Counted from the stretch's first letter, positions 18,319-29,725 are shown. The stretch: 64,000 bases of DNA from Leptolyngbya sp. NIES-2104 (GCF_001485215.1 NZ_BBWW01000001.1:1674001-1738000), one strand, 5' to 3'. Translations and numbers: made by a program. Notes: generated by a model not told the origin, from the sequence alone.

Positions 18319-18795
18319 TTAGCAACACTTCACCCAACTCGAACACACTTCACCAGATTTGCCGTAGTAAAATTCTTTTTTCCAAATCGGTGCCCGATGC
18401 TTCAGAGTGTCGATCGCATATTGACACGCCTCAAACGCTTCTTTGCGATGCGGACAACCTACCGCAATCAAGACACTCATTTCGCCAATTTCTAAGCGTC
18501 CGACTCGATGATGAATCACCACATGAGTCACATCGCTCCAAGTCTGCCGAATCTCTGCTGCAATCTGTCTGAATACCTGAATCGCCATCGGTTCATACGC
18601 TTGATATTCCAGATGTAGCACCGAAAACCCTTCGCTATTGTTGCGAACCATGCCGCTCATCAGCACGATCGCACCATTCGCCGCATCATCCGCCTGCTGG
18701 TAAACTTCATCGATCAATAAAGGCGCGATCGTAATGACAAAGTGATCATTCGGATGTGCAGAAACGGATTGAGAACCTAACGAAGAAGCCAACAT
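18319..18795 (-). CDS. moaE: Molybdopterin synthase catalytic subunit
   Basis: MoaE transfers sulfur from the MoaD thiocarboxylate to cyclic pyranopterin monophosphate in molybdenum cofactor synthesis. The 158-residue protein shows GAIVLMSGMVRNNSEG, LEYQAYEPMA, HRVGRLEIGEMSVLIAVGCPHRKEAF and the active-site lysine region LKHRAPIWKKE. Its length is normal for the family. The moaA gene lies 4.5 kb away at 23246, so the pathway genes are dispersed. The C-terminus GEVCSSWVKCC is unusually Cys-rich. Confidence 0.95.
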   Translation of the reverse strand: MLASSLGSQSVSAHPNDHFVITIAPLLIDEVYQQADDAANGAIVLMSGMVRNNSEGFSVLHLEYQAYEPMAIQVFRQIAAEIRQTWSDVTHVVIHHRVGRLEIGEMSVLIAVGCPHRKEAFEACQYAIDTLKHRAPIWKKEFYYGKSGEVCSSWVKCC

Positions 18796-18826
18796 AGAAT
18801 TTCACGCTCACAGTGCACTTCTTATG

Positions 18827-19627
18827 TTAGCGGTTTGCTTGAATTGAATTTAAGGTTCTCAGAACTTCTGCGGTGGTCATTCCGGGTTTAATTTGCGGGA
18901 GGTAGAGCATTTGAATCAAAGCGCGATCGAGATCTGAAAAGCGCGTCGTATCTGTCCAAGGCTGATAAAACATACTATCTGCGTAACGGTAAGAGTCGCG
19001 CATCAAACCGAGCGCCTGAGTCAGTTCTTCACGAATTAAATGCGATCGTTCTTTCTGAGTGACTCCCGTTGTGGTAACCAAAACATTGGCACGATTAATG
19101 GTGTCTTGATTGTTCCAACGTGTCACGAAAAATCCAAAATTTACTGGAATGTAAGCAGGTTCGATTCGGCGGAATTGAGCTTCTGGAACAAAGTGAATCG
19201 TCACATTCGGATTGCTATTCACGAGTTGCATCCGAATTGCACCTCCGGTTAATCCATTTACTTCGCTAATTACCGTTCGCAGTGTTCTTAAGTCTTCGCT
19301 TGTCGGCTTGCCGAAAGCCTGAATCCGGACTTCTCCGCTCCATTTGCGAATTCTGGGTGCGCCTTGTTGGTTGTACTCTGACCCCATTGCAATTTCCATG
19401 AAATAGTCGATCTGAGCTTGGGAAAAAGCAGAATTAGAACGAATTGTTTTTGATTGAAGCTGTTTCGGTTGGGCAACGGGAGCATTCGAGGAAATAGATC
19501 CGCCGCCGAAAGATTCCATTGATCGAGCAGACAGCGATCGACCAATTCCTGCTGTCAAAATCCCTAAAGAGAGTGCGCCCGTCAGCGTCAAAATTCGACT
19601 CATTCGCTCTGCAACCTTTGGCTTCAT
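18827..19627 (-). CDS. Secreted DUF2927-family protein
   Basis: A 266-residue protein with an N-terminal hydrophobic segment (LTLTGALSLGILTAGIG) that looks like a signal peptide or anchor, then a low-complexity Ser/Gln linker. The domain from about residue 65 has IRKWSGEVRIQAFG and HLIREELTQALGLMRDS. The latter resembles a zinc-peptidase helix with HxxxEExTQ in place of HExxH, as in the DUF2927 family. Its function is unknown. It is oriented with moaE 32 bp downstream and could be cotranscribed with it. Confidence 0.7.
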   Translation of the reverse strand: MKPKVAERMSRILTLTGALSLGILTAGIGRSLSARSMESFGGGSISSNAPVAQPKQLQSKTIRSNSAFSQAQIDYFMEIAMGSEYNQQGAPRIRKWSGEVRIQAFGKPTSEDLRTLRTVISEVNGLTGGAIRMQLVNSNPNVTIHFVPEAQFRRIEPAYIPVNFGFFVTRWNNQDTINRANVLVTTTGVTQKERSHLIREELTQALGLMRDSYRYADSMFYQPWTDTTRFSDLDRALIQMLYLPQIKPGMTTAEVLRTLNSIQANR

Positions 19628-19932
19628 GATTCTTCCCCCAGGTAGACTTTAGATGCCTCCTAGAGTTCCCCGGTGCTTTTTGAACTCACCTTCCCTAAGT
19701 TCGGGCAATAATTCTCTATATCGGGATAATCTATCGAAGATTCTTGCAACATTGATTAATTCTTCATCAGAAATTCCGATATAAAATGCAAGATTTGCAA
19801 AATTGATTCTCTATCTTTGGTCGTACCTCTCAAAATCTGACTTTGATTAATCTAATGAACTATCGATCGAGCGATTTCCCACTCAATCTGCACCTCACTT
19901 CGTTTCACTAGAGATGAGAGTAGTCAAATTAT
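19628..19932 (+). promoter_or_regulatory. Upstream region of psaB, without psaA
   Basis: These 305 bp contain no psaA and no other coding frame. They are AT-rich, with TATAAAAT at about 19791-19798 as a possible -10 element and a TTGCAA hexamer roughly 45 bp upstream. The region separates psaB from the divergent DUF2927 gene, so this psaB must have its own promoter rather than being read from a psaA promoter as in the standard psaAB operon. Confidence 0.4.
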
Positions 19933-22149
19933 ATGGCGACTAAATTTCCAAAATTTAGCCAGGATCTCGCGCAAGATCCCACAACGCGACGGCTTTGGTA
20001 TGGGATTGCCACCGCTCACGACTTTGAAAGTCATGACGGCATGACCGAGGAGAAGCTTTATCAAAAGATTTTTGCGACTCACTTTGGTCATGTAGCAATC
20101 ATTTTCTTATGGACTTCTAGCCTGTTGTTCCACGTTGCATGGCAGGGCAATTTTCCGCAGTGGATTAAAGATCCGCTGCATATTCGTCCCATTGCTCATG
20201 CGATCTGGGACCCTCAATTCGGTAAACCTGCGATCGAAGCTTATACGCAGGGTGGTGTGAACTATCCCGTGAACATTGCCTATTCAGGTGTGTATCACTG
20301 GTGGTATACGATCGGCATGAGAACGAATGCTGATTTGTATCAAGGCGCAGTCTTTTTGCTCTTGATTTCAGCATTGTTCTTATTTGCAGGTTGGCTGCAT
20401 TTGCAACCGAAATTCCGTCCGAGTTTGGCTTGGTTTAAGAATGCGGAATCTCGACTGAATCACCACTTAGCAGGACTGTTCGGGGTGAGTTCTCTCGCTT
20501 GGGCGGGTCACTTGATTCACGTTGCAATTCCTGAATCTCGTGGTCAGCACGTGGGCTGGGAGAACTTCTTAACGACACTTCCACACCCTGCGGGATTGAA
20601 GCCCTTCTTTAGTGGAGATTGGGCAGCTTATGCTCAAAATCCTGATACGGCGAATCACATTTTTGGAACGGCTGAAGGTTCGGGTAGTGCAATTCTGACC
20701 TTCTTGGGAGGATTCCACCCGCAAACTGAATCGCTGTGGTTGACTGACATGGCGCATCACCATTTAGCGATCGCAGTTATTTTCATTGTTGCGGGTCACA
20801 TGTACCGCACTAACTTTGGCATCGGTCACAGTATCAAAGACATTCTTAATGCAAAGAGCTTCTTTGGTAATCGGATCGGTGGTCAAGGCAACTTGTCGCA
20901 TACCGGACTGTATGACACCTACAACAATTCGCTGCACTTCCAGTTAGGGATTCACTTAGCTGCCTTGGGTACGGCGCTTTCTGTTGTAGCTCAACACATG
21001 TACGCGATGCCGCCGTATGCGTTTATGTCAAAGGACTTCACGACTCAGGCATCGTTGTACACTCACCATCAGTATCTTGCCGGATTCTTTATGGTGGGGG
21101 CGTTTGCTCACGCAGCGATTTTCTGGGTGAGAGACTATGACCCAGACAACAATGCGGACAATGTGCTAGCTCGATTGTTAGGACACAAGGAAGCGATCAT
21201 TTCTCACCTCAGTTGGGTTTCGCTGTTCCTCGGTTTCCATACGCTCGGCTTGTATGTTCACAATGATGTACAAGTAGCGTTTGGTGCCCCAGAAAAGCAA
21301 ATTCTGATTGAGCCTGTGTTTGCTCAGTTTGTGCAAGCTTCACATGGTAAAGCGCTCTATGGATTTAATACGCTGCTATCGAATCCTGATAGTTTGGCAT
21401 CGAATCCGGGTGCGGCTTATTTACCCGGTTGGCTTGATGCGATTAACAGCGGCACGAATTCATTGTTCCTTACGATCGGTCCGGGTGATTTCTTAGTGCA
21501 CCATGCGATCGCACTTGGTTTACACGTCACGACGCTGATTTGCATTAAAGGTGCGTTAGATGCGCGTGGTAGTAAGTTAATGCCGGATAAAAAAGACTTC
21601 GGTTTTAACTTCCCGTGTGATGGTCCGGGACGAGGCGGCACTTGCCAAATCGCGTCTTGGGAACAGTCTTTCTATCTGGCGATTTTCTGGATGTTGAATA
21701 CGATCGCTTGGGCGACTTTTTACTGGCACTGGAAACATCTGGCGATCTGGTCGGGTAATGTGGCTCAGTTTAATGAAAGTTCGACTTACCTGATGGGTTG
21801 GCTGCGAGATTATCTCTGGCAGTATTCAGCACCGTTGATCAACGGATACAACGTTTATGGAACAAGCAATCTCTCAGTTTGGGCGTGGATGTTCTTGTTT
21901 GGTCACTTAGTGTGGGCGACAGGATTCATGTTCTTGATTAGCTGGCGGGGATATTGGCAAGAGCTAATTGAAACGCTGGTTTGGGCACATGAACGCACCC
22001 CGTTAGCAAACTTGATTCGGTTCAAAGATAAACCTGTGGCGTTGTCGATCGTACAAGGTTGGTTAGTGGGTTTAATTCACTTTACGGTGGGTTACATTCT
22101 GACTTATGCAGCCTTCTTAATTGCTGCGACGACAGGTAAGTTTGCTTAA
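19933..22149 (+). CDS. psaB: Photosystem I P700 apoprotein A2 (PsaB), solitary divergent copy
   Basis: PsaB is one of the two reaction-centre cores that bind P700, the antenna chlorophylls and the FX cluster. This 738-residue copy has the standard start [20 protein letters not shown], eleven hydrophobic helices, and the FX ligands in [12 protein letters not shown] (Cys562 and Cys571). The P700 region [20 protein letters not shown] is also present. It differs from common PsaB at conserved places: [11 protein letters not shown] for TSGNLFHVAWQ, and [13 protein letters not shown] for CDISAWDAFYLA, with one extra residue. No psaA is adjacent. It may be a second, alternative PsaB, or the main psaB of a genome with a split operon; divergence favours the former. 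A PsaX-like peptide follows after 2 bases. Confidence 0.95.
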   Translation: MATKFPKFSQDLAQDPTTRRLWYGIATAHDFESHDGMTEEKLYQKIFATHFGHVAIIFLWTSSLLFHVAWQGNFPQWIKDPLHIRPIAHAIWDPQFGKPAIEAYTQGGVNYPVNIAYSGVYHWWYTIGMRTNADLYQGAVFLLLISALFLFAGWLHLQPKFRPSLAWFKNAESRLNHHLAGLFGVSSLAWAGHLIHVAIPESRGQHVGWENFLTTLPHPAGLKPFFSGDWAAYAQNPDTANHIFGTAEGSGSAILTFLGGFHPQTESLWLTDMAHHHLAIAVIFIVAGHMYRTNFGIGHSIKDILNAKSFFGNRIGGQGNLSHTGLYDTYNNSLHFQLGIHLAALGTALSVVAQHMYAMPPYAFMSKDFTTQASLYTHHQYLAGFFMVGAFAHAAIFWVRDYDPDNNADNVLARLLGHKEAIISHLSWVSLFLGFHTLGLYVHNDVQVAFGAPEKQILIEPVFAQFVQASHGKALYGFNTLLSNPDSLASNPGAAYLPGWLDAINSGTNSLFLTIGPGDFLVHHAIALGLHVTTLICIKGALDARGSKLMPDKKDFGFNFPCDGPGRGGTCQIASWEQSFYLAIFWMLNTIAWATFYWHWKHLAIWSGNVAQFNESSTYLMGWLRDYLWQYSAPLINGYNVYGTSNLSVWAWMFLFGHLVWATGFMFLISWRGYWQELIETLVWAHERTPLANLIRFKDKPVALSIVQGWLVGLIHFTVGYILTYAAFLIAATTGKFA

Positions 22150-22151
22150 CG

Positions 22152-22244
22152 ATGCTTGATTGGGCATTTCGTGCGATCGTCACTCTAAGTTTGCTCGGTT
22201 TGTTGCTTGTTGCTGCACTGTACTACGGTGCAATTAATCCTTAA
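22152..22244 (+). CDS. Small single-helix peptide, PsaX-like photosystem I subunit candidate
   Basis: A 30-codon frame starts two bases after the psaB stop and is followed at once by a terminator. The peptide begins MLDWAFRAIVT and ends VAALYYGAINP. It has one hydrophobic helix preceded by FR and followed by YY-x-x-I. PsaX, a small peripheral PSI subunit that binds a chlorophyll near PsaB, has the same layout (FRT..., a hydrophobic helix, VAAYYF-x-I). The resemblance is by eye over about 25 residues, so the identity is tentative. The position and tight spacing strongly suggest co-expression with this psaB. Confidence 0.6.
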   Translation: MLDWAFRAIVTLSLLGLLLVAALYYGAINP

Positions 22245-22249
22245 ACGGT

Positions 22250-22281
22250 AAAAGGTGGAGTCAGTTGGCTTCACCTTTTTT
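22250..22281 (+). terminator. Rho-independent terminator of the psaB unit
   Basis: AAAAGGTG at 22250-22257 pairs with CACCTTTT at 22272-22279 across a 14-base loop, and the right arm runs into TTTTTT. It lies 6 bases after the small peptide stop, so psaB and the peptide form one transcript. Confidence 0.75.
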
Positions 22282-22411
22282 CGATCGCTGTGGATGATCG
22301 ATCGTGCGATTATCAACAAATGGGCAATTTTTGGAAAATTATTCGGTTTTCTAAATCGGCGTGATGGGTTGATCGATTTATCCGACAACGACGATCGATT
22401 TACCCGATAAC

Positions 22412-22462
22412 GTAGAGACGCGAACACCAAAGGTGCAGCGAAGCTCCTAATCGCGTCTCTAC
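22412..22462. repeat. Inverted repeat GTAGAGACGCGA, dispersed cyanobacterial type
   Basis: GTAGAGACGCGA at 22412-22423 is perfectly matched by TCGCGTCTCTAC at 22451-22462, with a 27-base centre. Sequences with GTAGAGACGCG arms are frequent intergenic repeats in cyanobacteria. It sits between the psaB terminator and the end of the glutathione transferase gene, and may act as a terminator for the latter on the minus strand. Confidence 0.6.
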
Positions 22463-22474
22463 AATTTGGAACCA

Positions 22475-23170
22475 TTAATGTTTCACGGTTCCCGCCGATT
22501 GATTGAACAACAATTCTCGCGCTTGATCGGGGCTGATTTGTTCCGCCTTAAATGCGTCCGCCTTCTCGTACGCCCGAATCGTGGCAGGACGCGATCGAAT
22601 CGCCTCAAACCATCGCTTCAAATTCGGAAAATCTTCGAGGTTTTGTCCTTGGCGCTCGTACGGCACAATCCACGGATAACTAGCAATATCGGCGATCGAA
22701 TACTCACCCGCTACAAATTCGCGATCGCTCAATCGCTTATTCAACACCGCATACAATCGCCCCGTTTCATTCACATACCGATCGATCGCGTAAGGAATTT
22801 TCTCAGGTGCATACTGGCTGAAATGATGGTTCTGTCCCGCCATCGGACCTAAACCGCCCATCTGCCAAAACAACCATTGCAAAACTTCAGTGCGCCCCCG
22901 CAAATCAGAAGGGATTAATTGACCTGTTTTTTCAGCGAGATATAGCAAAATTGCGCCTGATTCAAAAACGGAAATCGGTTCACCGTCTGGGGGATCACGA
23001 TCGACGATCGCTGGAATTCGATTATTTGGAGAAATCTTCAAAAAATCCGGCTGAAACTGATCACCCTTTCCAATATTAATCGGCACAAGGTTGTAAGGAA
23101 GTCCAACTTCCTCTAGAAACATCGTAATCTTGTGACCGTTTGGCGTTGTCCAGTAGTAGAGATCGATCAT
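22475..23170 (-). CDS. Glutathione S-transferase (YfcG/Ure2p-like)
   Basis: A 231-residue two-domain glutathione transferase. The thioredoxin-like N-domain starts IDLYYWTTPNGHKITMFLEE; TPNG replaces the classical catalytic Tyr/Ser, as in the YfcG/Ure2p class with disulfide-bond oxidoreductase activity. NRIPAIVD with the cis-Pro and FESGAILLYLAEK, the glutathione gamma-glutamyl site, follow. The all-helical C-domain includes FVAGEYSIADIASYPW. The ATG at 23170 is preferred over 28 upstream residues that are not family-like; GGAG lies just upstream. It is divergent from moaA. Confidence 0.92.
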   Translation of the reverse strand: MIDLYYWTTPNGHKITMFLEEVGLPYNLVPINIGKGDQFQPDFLKISPNNRIPAIVDRDPPDGEPISVFESGAILLYLAEKTGQLIPSDLRGRTEVLQWLFWQMGGLGPMAGQNHHFSQYAPEKIPYAIDRYVNETGRLYAVLNKRLSDREFVAGEYSIADIASYPWIVPYERQGQNLEDFPNLKRWFEAIRSRPATIRAYEKADAFKAEQISPDQARELLFNQSAGTVKH

Positions 23171-23245
23171 AACCACTCCGGTAATCAATGCCTCAATTCT
23201 AGGATCGGGTTTGATGCTGCGGTGTGAATCCGGCAGAATGGATTT

Positions 23246-24232
23246 ATGAATCAAGTGGATTATTTGCGGATTAGTTTAATCGATCGCTGTAATTTCCGGT
23301 GTCAGTACTGTATGCCGGAAGGAAGCGATCTCGAATATGTGTTGCAGCAAAACCTTCTCACGCAGGAAGAATTAACAACGCTGTTGCGAGAAGTGTTTAT
23401 TCCGGTGGGATTTACTCGGTTTCGACTGACCGGAGGCGAACCGCTGATTCGTCCGGGAGTCGTGGAGATTGTCAGAACGATCGCACAATTTCCCGAAACT
23501 CAAGATCTTTCGATGACGACGAATGCGTTTCTGCTCGATTCGATGGCGCAAGATCTTTATGAGGCGGGATTGAGACGGATTAATATCAGCTTGGATTCAT
23601 TAGAGCCGGAAACGTTCGATCGCATTATTGGAAATCGTGGTCGAACGCGCTGGCAACAAGTCTGGAACGGGATTCAAACCGCTTATCGAATTGGATTTAC
23701 TCCGCTTAAATTAAACGTGGTCGTTGTTCCGGGTGTGAATGATCATGAAGTGCTGAATTTAGCGGAATTGAGTGTCGATCGAGAATGGCACGTCCGATTT
23801 ATCGAATTTATGCCGATCGGAAACGATAATCTTTTCAGTGATCAAGGTTGGATTGATTCAGAAACGATTCGTCAACAGATTCGACAACGCTGGGGATTGA
23901 CTGAAGCAAACGTCAAGGGAAATGGTCCCGCTGATGTTTTTAGAATTCCAGGAGCGAAAGGAACATTAGGCTTTATTAGTCAAATGTCAGAATGTTTTTG
24001 CGATCGCTGTAATCGAATGCGCCTTTCTGCGGATGGCTGGTTGCGTCCGTGTTTGCTGAATGAGATTGGACAAATTGATTTGAGATCACAACTGCGATCG
24101 GGTATTTCGACAAAAGAACTCCGCGAACAAGTCAGCGAACTTCTCAACTTAAAGCCTGAGATTAACTATAAACAGCGCGAATCGGGCACCACTGGCAAGT
24201 ATCAGCGAACCATGTCACAGATTGGGGGTTAG
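23246..24232 (+). CDS. moaA: GTP 3',8-cyclase MoaA
   Basis: A radical SAM enzyme that, with MoaC, turns GTP into cyclic pyranopterin monophosphate, the first step of molybdenum cofactor synthesis. In its 328 residues, the SAM [4Fe-4S] motif is [12 protein letters not shown], and the SAM-binding [11 protein letters not shown] follows. The C-terminal cluster has [20 protein letters not shown]. The end [15 protein letters not shown] keeps the C-terminal Gly-Gly needed for activity. It probably shares a control region with the divergent glutathione transferase. Confidence 0.97.
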   Translation: MNQVDYLRISLIDRCNFRCQYCMPEGSDLEYVLQQNLLTQEELTTLLREVFIPVGFTRFRLTGGEPLIRPGVVEIVRTIAQFPETQDLSMTTNAFLLDSMAQDLYEAGLRRINISLDSLEPETFDRIIGNRGRTRWQQVWNGIQTAYRIGFTPLKLNVVVVPGVNDHEVLNLAELSVDREWHVRFIEFMPIGNDNLFSDQGWIDSETIRQQIRQRWGLTEANVKGNGPADVFRIPGAKGTLGFISQMSECFCDRCNRMRLSADGWLRPCLLNEIGQIDLRSQLRSGISTKELREQVSELLNLKPEINYKQRESGTTGKYQRTMSQIGG

Positions 24233-24287
24233 ACTCCAACTCAAAAACCTTGTACGATGAGCAAAGATTAAGCACGACAGATGTACT

Positions 24288-25766
24288 ATGCCGAGAATGC
24301 CCAGTCTGTCCTACGATCGCGGAACGCTGATTCTCCATCCGCCGCCTAGAGGGAAGGCGTGGGTTGAGTTTGCGGTGTGGGACGATCGCATCGAAAAATT
24401 TCGCATTCCCGCAAATCAGTATCGGGAGTTGGTTCTGGCATTGCGATCGGAAGGAACCGAGATCGACGATCGAGCTAAAGGATTTGATGCGATCGAGCTG
24501 GTTCCCGCTGTCGAAATGGAACCTTACCCACATCAAAAAGAAGCCCTCACAGCCTGGAAAAATTCAGGTCACTTAGGCGTTGTCGTCTTACCTACCGCAG
24601 CAGGTAAAACTTATCTCGCTCAACTTGCAATTCAAGCCACACAGCGCAGTACATTAATCATGGTTCCAACGCTGGATCTCATGCACCAATGGTATGCAAA
24701 TCTCTGTGCCGCATTTCCAGATACAGAGATTGGATTGTTAGGGGGCGGATCACGCGATCGTACTCCCATTCTCATCTCCACTTATGACAGCGCAGCAATC
24801 AATGCTGAAACATTAGGTAATCAATACGCGCTCTTGGTCTTCGATGAATGCCACCATTTGCCGAGTGACTTCAATCGAGTAATCGCGGAATATGCGATCG
24901 CGCCTTATCGATTAGGGTTAACCGCAACACCAGAGAGAAGCGACGGTAAACACGAAGATCTAAAAGTTCTCATCGGTGAAGAAGTTTACCGAAGAACGGC
25001 AGAGGAATTATCAGGATCAGCACTTGCAAAACACGAAGCGATCGAGATTAAAGTATCCCTTTCAAAACAAGAACGTGAACGCTACGATCAATTGATTCAA
25101 GTTCGTAACGCATTTCTAAAAGAATCAAATATTTATCTCAGTAATGCTCAAGGATGGCAACGATTTGTACAAGCGAGTGCGCGATCGAAAGCCGGACGAA
25201 AAGCGATGTTAGCTCACCGAGAAGCGAAATCGATCGCATTCGGAACCGAAGGAAAATTGCGAGTTCTCGCTGATCTTCTCGCTCGTCATTATCCCGAACG
25301 CACTCTAATTTTCACAGACGATAACGCAACCGTTTATCGCATTTCTCAAGATCTATTAATTCCTGCAATCACCCATCAAACCCCGGTGAAAGAGCGTCAC
25401 GAGATTCTGACGAAATTTAAGCAAGGGGAATATCGATCGCTCGTCGCTTCCCGTGTGCTAAACGAAGGGGTCGATGTGCCCGATGCGAGTATTGCGATCG
25501 TGCTTTCAGGAACCGGATCAGCCCGCGAATACATTCAGCGCATGGGACGAATTCTGAGAAAGAGCAAAGACCCCAAAAAACTTGCAATCCTTTACGAAGT
25601 CGTGGCAGAAGATACGAATGAAGAAGGCGTTTCGCGCCGACGTAAACCCAATCAGAAATCGAAACCCAAATCAACGAATCGCCAACTCGAATTAGTCCCC
25701 TACTCCCCACCCCCCACCGTGATCCCCAGAGCCGCAGAAGGCGAAGCAAATTACGACGATTGGTAA
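24288..25766 (+). CDS. DEAD/DEAH-box helicase, XPB/SSL2-like
   Basis: A 492-residue superfamily 2 helicase. An N-terminal domain of about 80 residues precedes the Q-motif region PYPHQKEALTAW. Walker A is LPTAAGKT, the DEAD box variant is VFDECHHLP, motif III is GLTATPERSDG, and the second RecA domain carries ASRVLNEGVDVPDASIAI and RMGRILRKS. The organisation resembles bacterial XPB homologues rather than RNA helicases. The C-terminus is basic and Pro-rich (RRRKPNQKSKPK). A role in DNA repair or transcription is plausible but not shown. Confidence 0.88.
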   Translation: MPRMPSLSYDRGTLILHPPPRGKAWVEFAVWDDRIEKFRIPANQYRELVLALRSEGTEIDDRAKGFDAIELVPAVEMEPYPHQKEALTAWKNSGHLGVVVLPTAAGKTYLAQLAIQATQRSTLIMVPTLDLMHQWYANLCAAFPDTEIGLLGGGSRDRTPILISTYDSAAINAETLGNQYALLVFDECHHLPSDFNRVIAEYAIAPYRLGLTATPERSDGKHEDLKVLIGEEVYRRTAEELSGSALAKHEAIEIKVSLSKQERERYDQLIQVRNAFLKESNIYLSNAQGWQRFVQASARSKAGRKAMLAHREAKSIAFGTEGKLRVLADLLARHYPERTLIFTDDNATVYRISQDLLIPAITHQTPVKERHEILTKFKQGEYRSLVASRVLNEGVDVPDASIAIVLSGTGSAREYIQRMGRILRKSKDPKKLAILYEVVAEDTNEEGVSRRRKPNQKSKPKSTNRQLELVPYSPPPTVIPRAAEGEANYDDW

Positions 25767-25798
25767 CGGACGTTTTCTGATAAGATTAACGGTTCTGA

Positions 25799-27830
<2,032 letters not shown>

Positions 27831-27858
27831 CTCAGTATTTTTCGGGAATTATGCCACT

Positions 27859-28308
27859 CTAGAGAATTGTCAGATAAGTTCCAGTTGAGTCATCCGGCAA
27901 AACTTTCAGCGTTTGATTTTTCAAATCCGGCTCCAATCCCATCGCTTCTAGCGGAATCACTCCAAGTAACGCGCTCCCTCCACCAGGCAATTCAAGGCAT
28001 TCAAACGTGCCTTCTCGTCCACTGATTGAAAGTTTTGCGTCTTGAAAAATGCGAGCGCTTCCGGTTCCCATTGCAGTTTCAACCAGGACTTCTCGCGCCA
28101 GTTCTAGCCCTAATCGATCGATGACACTCGCAGGTAAACATAACGTTGTCGCACCTGTATCTACCAAAACGTTCTCGATCGTCATCGATCGAATTTCATC
28201 CGGTGAAATCGTGCCGTCGTTTGCGCGAATCTGATCTGCACGGTTTGTCACCGTGATTGTCGTATACACTTTGCCCATCGTTGAATGCTCATTTGTTGCA
28301 GAGTGCAT
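27859..28308 (-). CDS. Retropepsin-like aspartic protease domain protein
   Basis: A small 149-residue protein with the retroviral/clan AA signature VLVDTGATTLCLP. ALLGVIPLEAMGL follows near the C-terminus, as in bacterial single-domain retropepsins that work as homodimers. The ATG at 28308 has a very strong AGGAGG ribosome site four bases upstream, so it is favoured over an upstream ATG. The substrate is unknown. It lies downstream of a subtilisin gene on the same strand, separated by a terminator-like hairpin. Confidence 0.82.
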   Translation of the reverse strand: MHSATNEHSTMGKVYTTITVTNRADQIRANDGTISPDEIRSMTIENVLVDTGATTLCLPASVIDRLGLELAREVLVETAMGTGSARIFQDAKLSISGREGTFECLELPGGGSALLGVIPLEAMGLEPDLKNQTLKVLPDDSTGTYLTIL

Positions 28309-28350
28309 ATTACCTCCTAAATGCAAAGGACGACGTTCTTCTATTATCGC

Positions 28351-28390
28351 GCTGAAAAAGTTGATAGCTCAGAAGCACAACTTTTTCAGC
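28351..28390 (-). terminator. Terminator hairpin between the subtilisin and aspartic protease genes
   Basis: GCTGAAAAAGTTG at 28351-28363 pairs perfectly over 13 bp with CAACTTTTTCAGC at 28378-28390. It begins 8 bases after the subtilisin stop. There is no separate T-run after the stem, but the stem itself carries A5/T5 tracts. Confidence 0.65.
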
Positions 28391-28398
28391 ATGGTGTT

Positions 28399-29628
28399 CT
28401 AGCTTTGAGGGGCACGAACCATTCCGGCACCGATATCAAATGGATCAAATTCCGCAGCAATGCCATCCGGGGTGGAATTTCCGATCACACGCGCTGTTAA
28501 TTCCAATGCGGTTAATCGTCCACTCTGCTTCAGTTTTTGTGCCCAAAGTGCCGCTACACCTGAGACATGAGGAGCCGCCATACTGGTTCCATTGAGCGCG
28601 ACCAGTCCGCCGCCCGCTTTGGCAGATAGCACTTGTACACCGGGTCCTGAGAGATTCGCTCCAGTGTTCGAGAAAGGCGCGATCGTATAGCCCTTTTCTC
28701 CCCGACCCAGCGCCGCCACCGAAATGATTCCTTCTGAAACCGCTGGAGGTGCGACCGCGATTTCCCAGTCTTTATTTGTTTGACGACGGCTTTCATTTCC
28801 TGCTGCTGCCACTAACACAGTCGGTTGAGCGAATGCAGTCCGAGCATTTGCCAGTGCGGCTAAGCTTTGAAACAGTTGAACATTGGCGCGATAGCCTTCG
28901 AGAGCGCGAGAGGTCGCAAGCTCGATCGGTAAACCGCGCCCGACAAAGAACTGCACAAATCCCGGAAAATCAATTCCCAGCGACATCGAGATCACATTTG
29001 CGCCATTTTCAAATGCCCACAGAATCGCATCGGCAATCTGATCACTAGAGCCGCCTTGCTCCCCGATGACTTTTCCAATTAAGGCTTTGCTCACTCCGGG
29101 TGCAACCCCAATTCGAGTGTCCTCGACTGCACGCCCAAAGATCGTTCCGGCGCAGTGGGTTCCGTGTCCGTCTTTGTCGCCGTCGCCTTCACCTGTAAAG
29201 TCTTTTTGAACGATTTCCACGCCAGCAAAGGCGGGATGAGTCGCATCAATTCCCGAATCGAGCACTGAAACGACAATGCCTTCTCCGGTAAACGGTGAAG
29301 TATCGGCTCCCACTGCTTGGACTCCCCAGGTTAATTTAGGAGCGGTTTGTGTCGAAGCCGTCAAACTTGCCGCATTTTCGACGGTGGTGCCTTCGAGTTC
29401 GACGTTTTCTAGGGCGACCGGGCGAATGAGATTCATCGGCATCACAGGCGCGATCGCGACCACATCCGGATCGCGATTCAATGAGCTAATATCTTTACGC
29501 TCAATGTCGTCCACTGCGACTTGGAGCGTAGGAGGTGCGGATTGTGCGGATTCGAGTGAACCAGGACCCGCAAAGAAATCGCGAGTCGTTGCATTGAGGT
29601 TTCTTAGAACAATGTGTTTGGTTTTCAT
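28399..29628 (-). CDS. S8 (subtilisin-like) serine peptidase
   Basis: The 409-residue protein has a propeptide-like N-terminal part of about 100 residues and then a full subtilisin domain. The catalytic Asp is in VVSVLDSGIDATHPAF, the His in GHGTHCAGTI, the oxyanion Asn region is AAAGNES, and the Ser is in LNGTSMAAPHVSG. No signal peptide is seen, so it is probably intracellular or exported by a special route. The ATG at 29628 is chosen; it lies 7 bases after the stop of a 29-residue frame, so the two are likely translated together. Confidence 0.9.
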   Translation of the reverse strand: MKTKHIVLRNLNATTRDFFAGPGSLESAQSAPPTLQVAVDDIERKDISSLNRDPDVVAIAPVMPMNLIRPVALENVELEGTTVENAASLTASTQTAPKLTWGVQAVGADTSPFTGEGIVVSVLDSGIDATHPAFAGVEIVQKDFTGEGDGDKDGHGTHCAGTIFGRAVEDTRIGVAPGVSKALIGKVIGEQGGSSDQIADAILWAFENGANVISMSLGIDFPGFVQFFVGRGLPIELATSRALEGYRANVQLFQSLAALANARTAFAQPTVLVAAAGNESRRQTNKDWEIAVAPPAVSEGIISVAALGRGEKGYTIAPFSNTGANLSGPGVQVLSAKAGGGLVALNGTSMAAPHVSGVAALWAQKLKQSGRLTALELTARVIGNSTPDGIAAEFDPFDIGAGMVRAPQS

Positions 29629-29635
29629 GGTGCTC

Positions 29636-29725
29636 TTAAATAGAAAGAATGACGATCGCTTCAGGAACATCAGCTTGAGTTTCGGAACTCTGCCGTAGAA
29701 AATTTTTGATAGAAGTCTTCAGCAT
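29636..29725 (-). CDS. 29-residue peptide directly upstream of the subtilisin gene
   Basis: This small frame begins MLKTSIKNFLRQSS and ends AIVILSI. Its TAA is seven bases before the subtilisin ATG, and AGAG lies seven bases before its own ATG. A basic N-terminal helix is followed by an acidic middle (ETQADVPE) and a hydrophobic end. It could be a leader peptide, a regulatory upstream frame, or a small substrate of the protease. No homologue is recognised, so coding status is uncertain. Confidence 0.4.
   Translation of the reverse strand: MLKTSIKNFLRQSSETQADVPEAIVILSI

Noticed and set aside
22185-22475. Minus-strand 96-codon frame after psaB
   Set aside because: It covers the terminator and the GTAGAGACGCGA repeat and overlaps the PsaX-like peptide; no ribosome site or domain.
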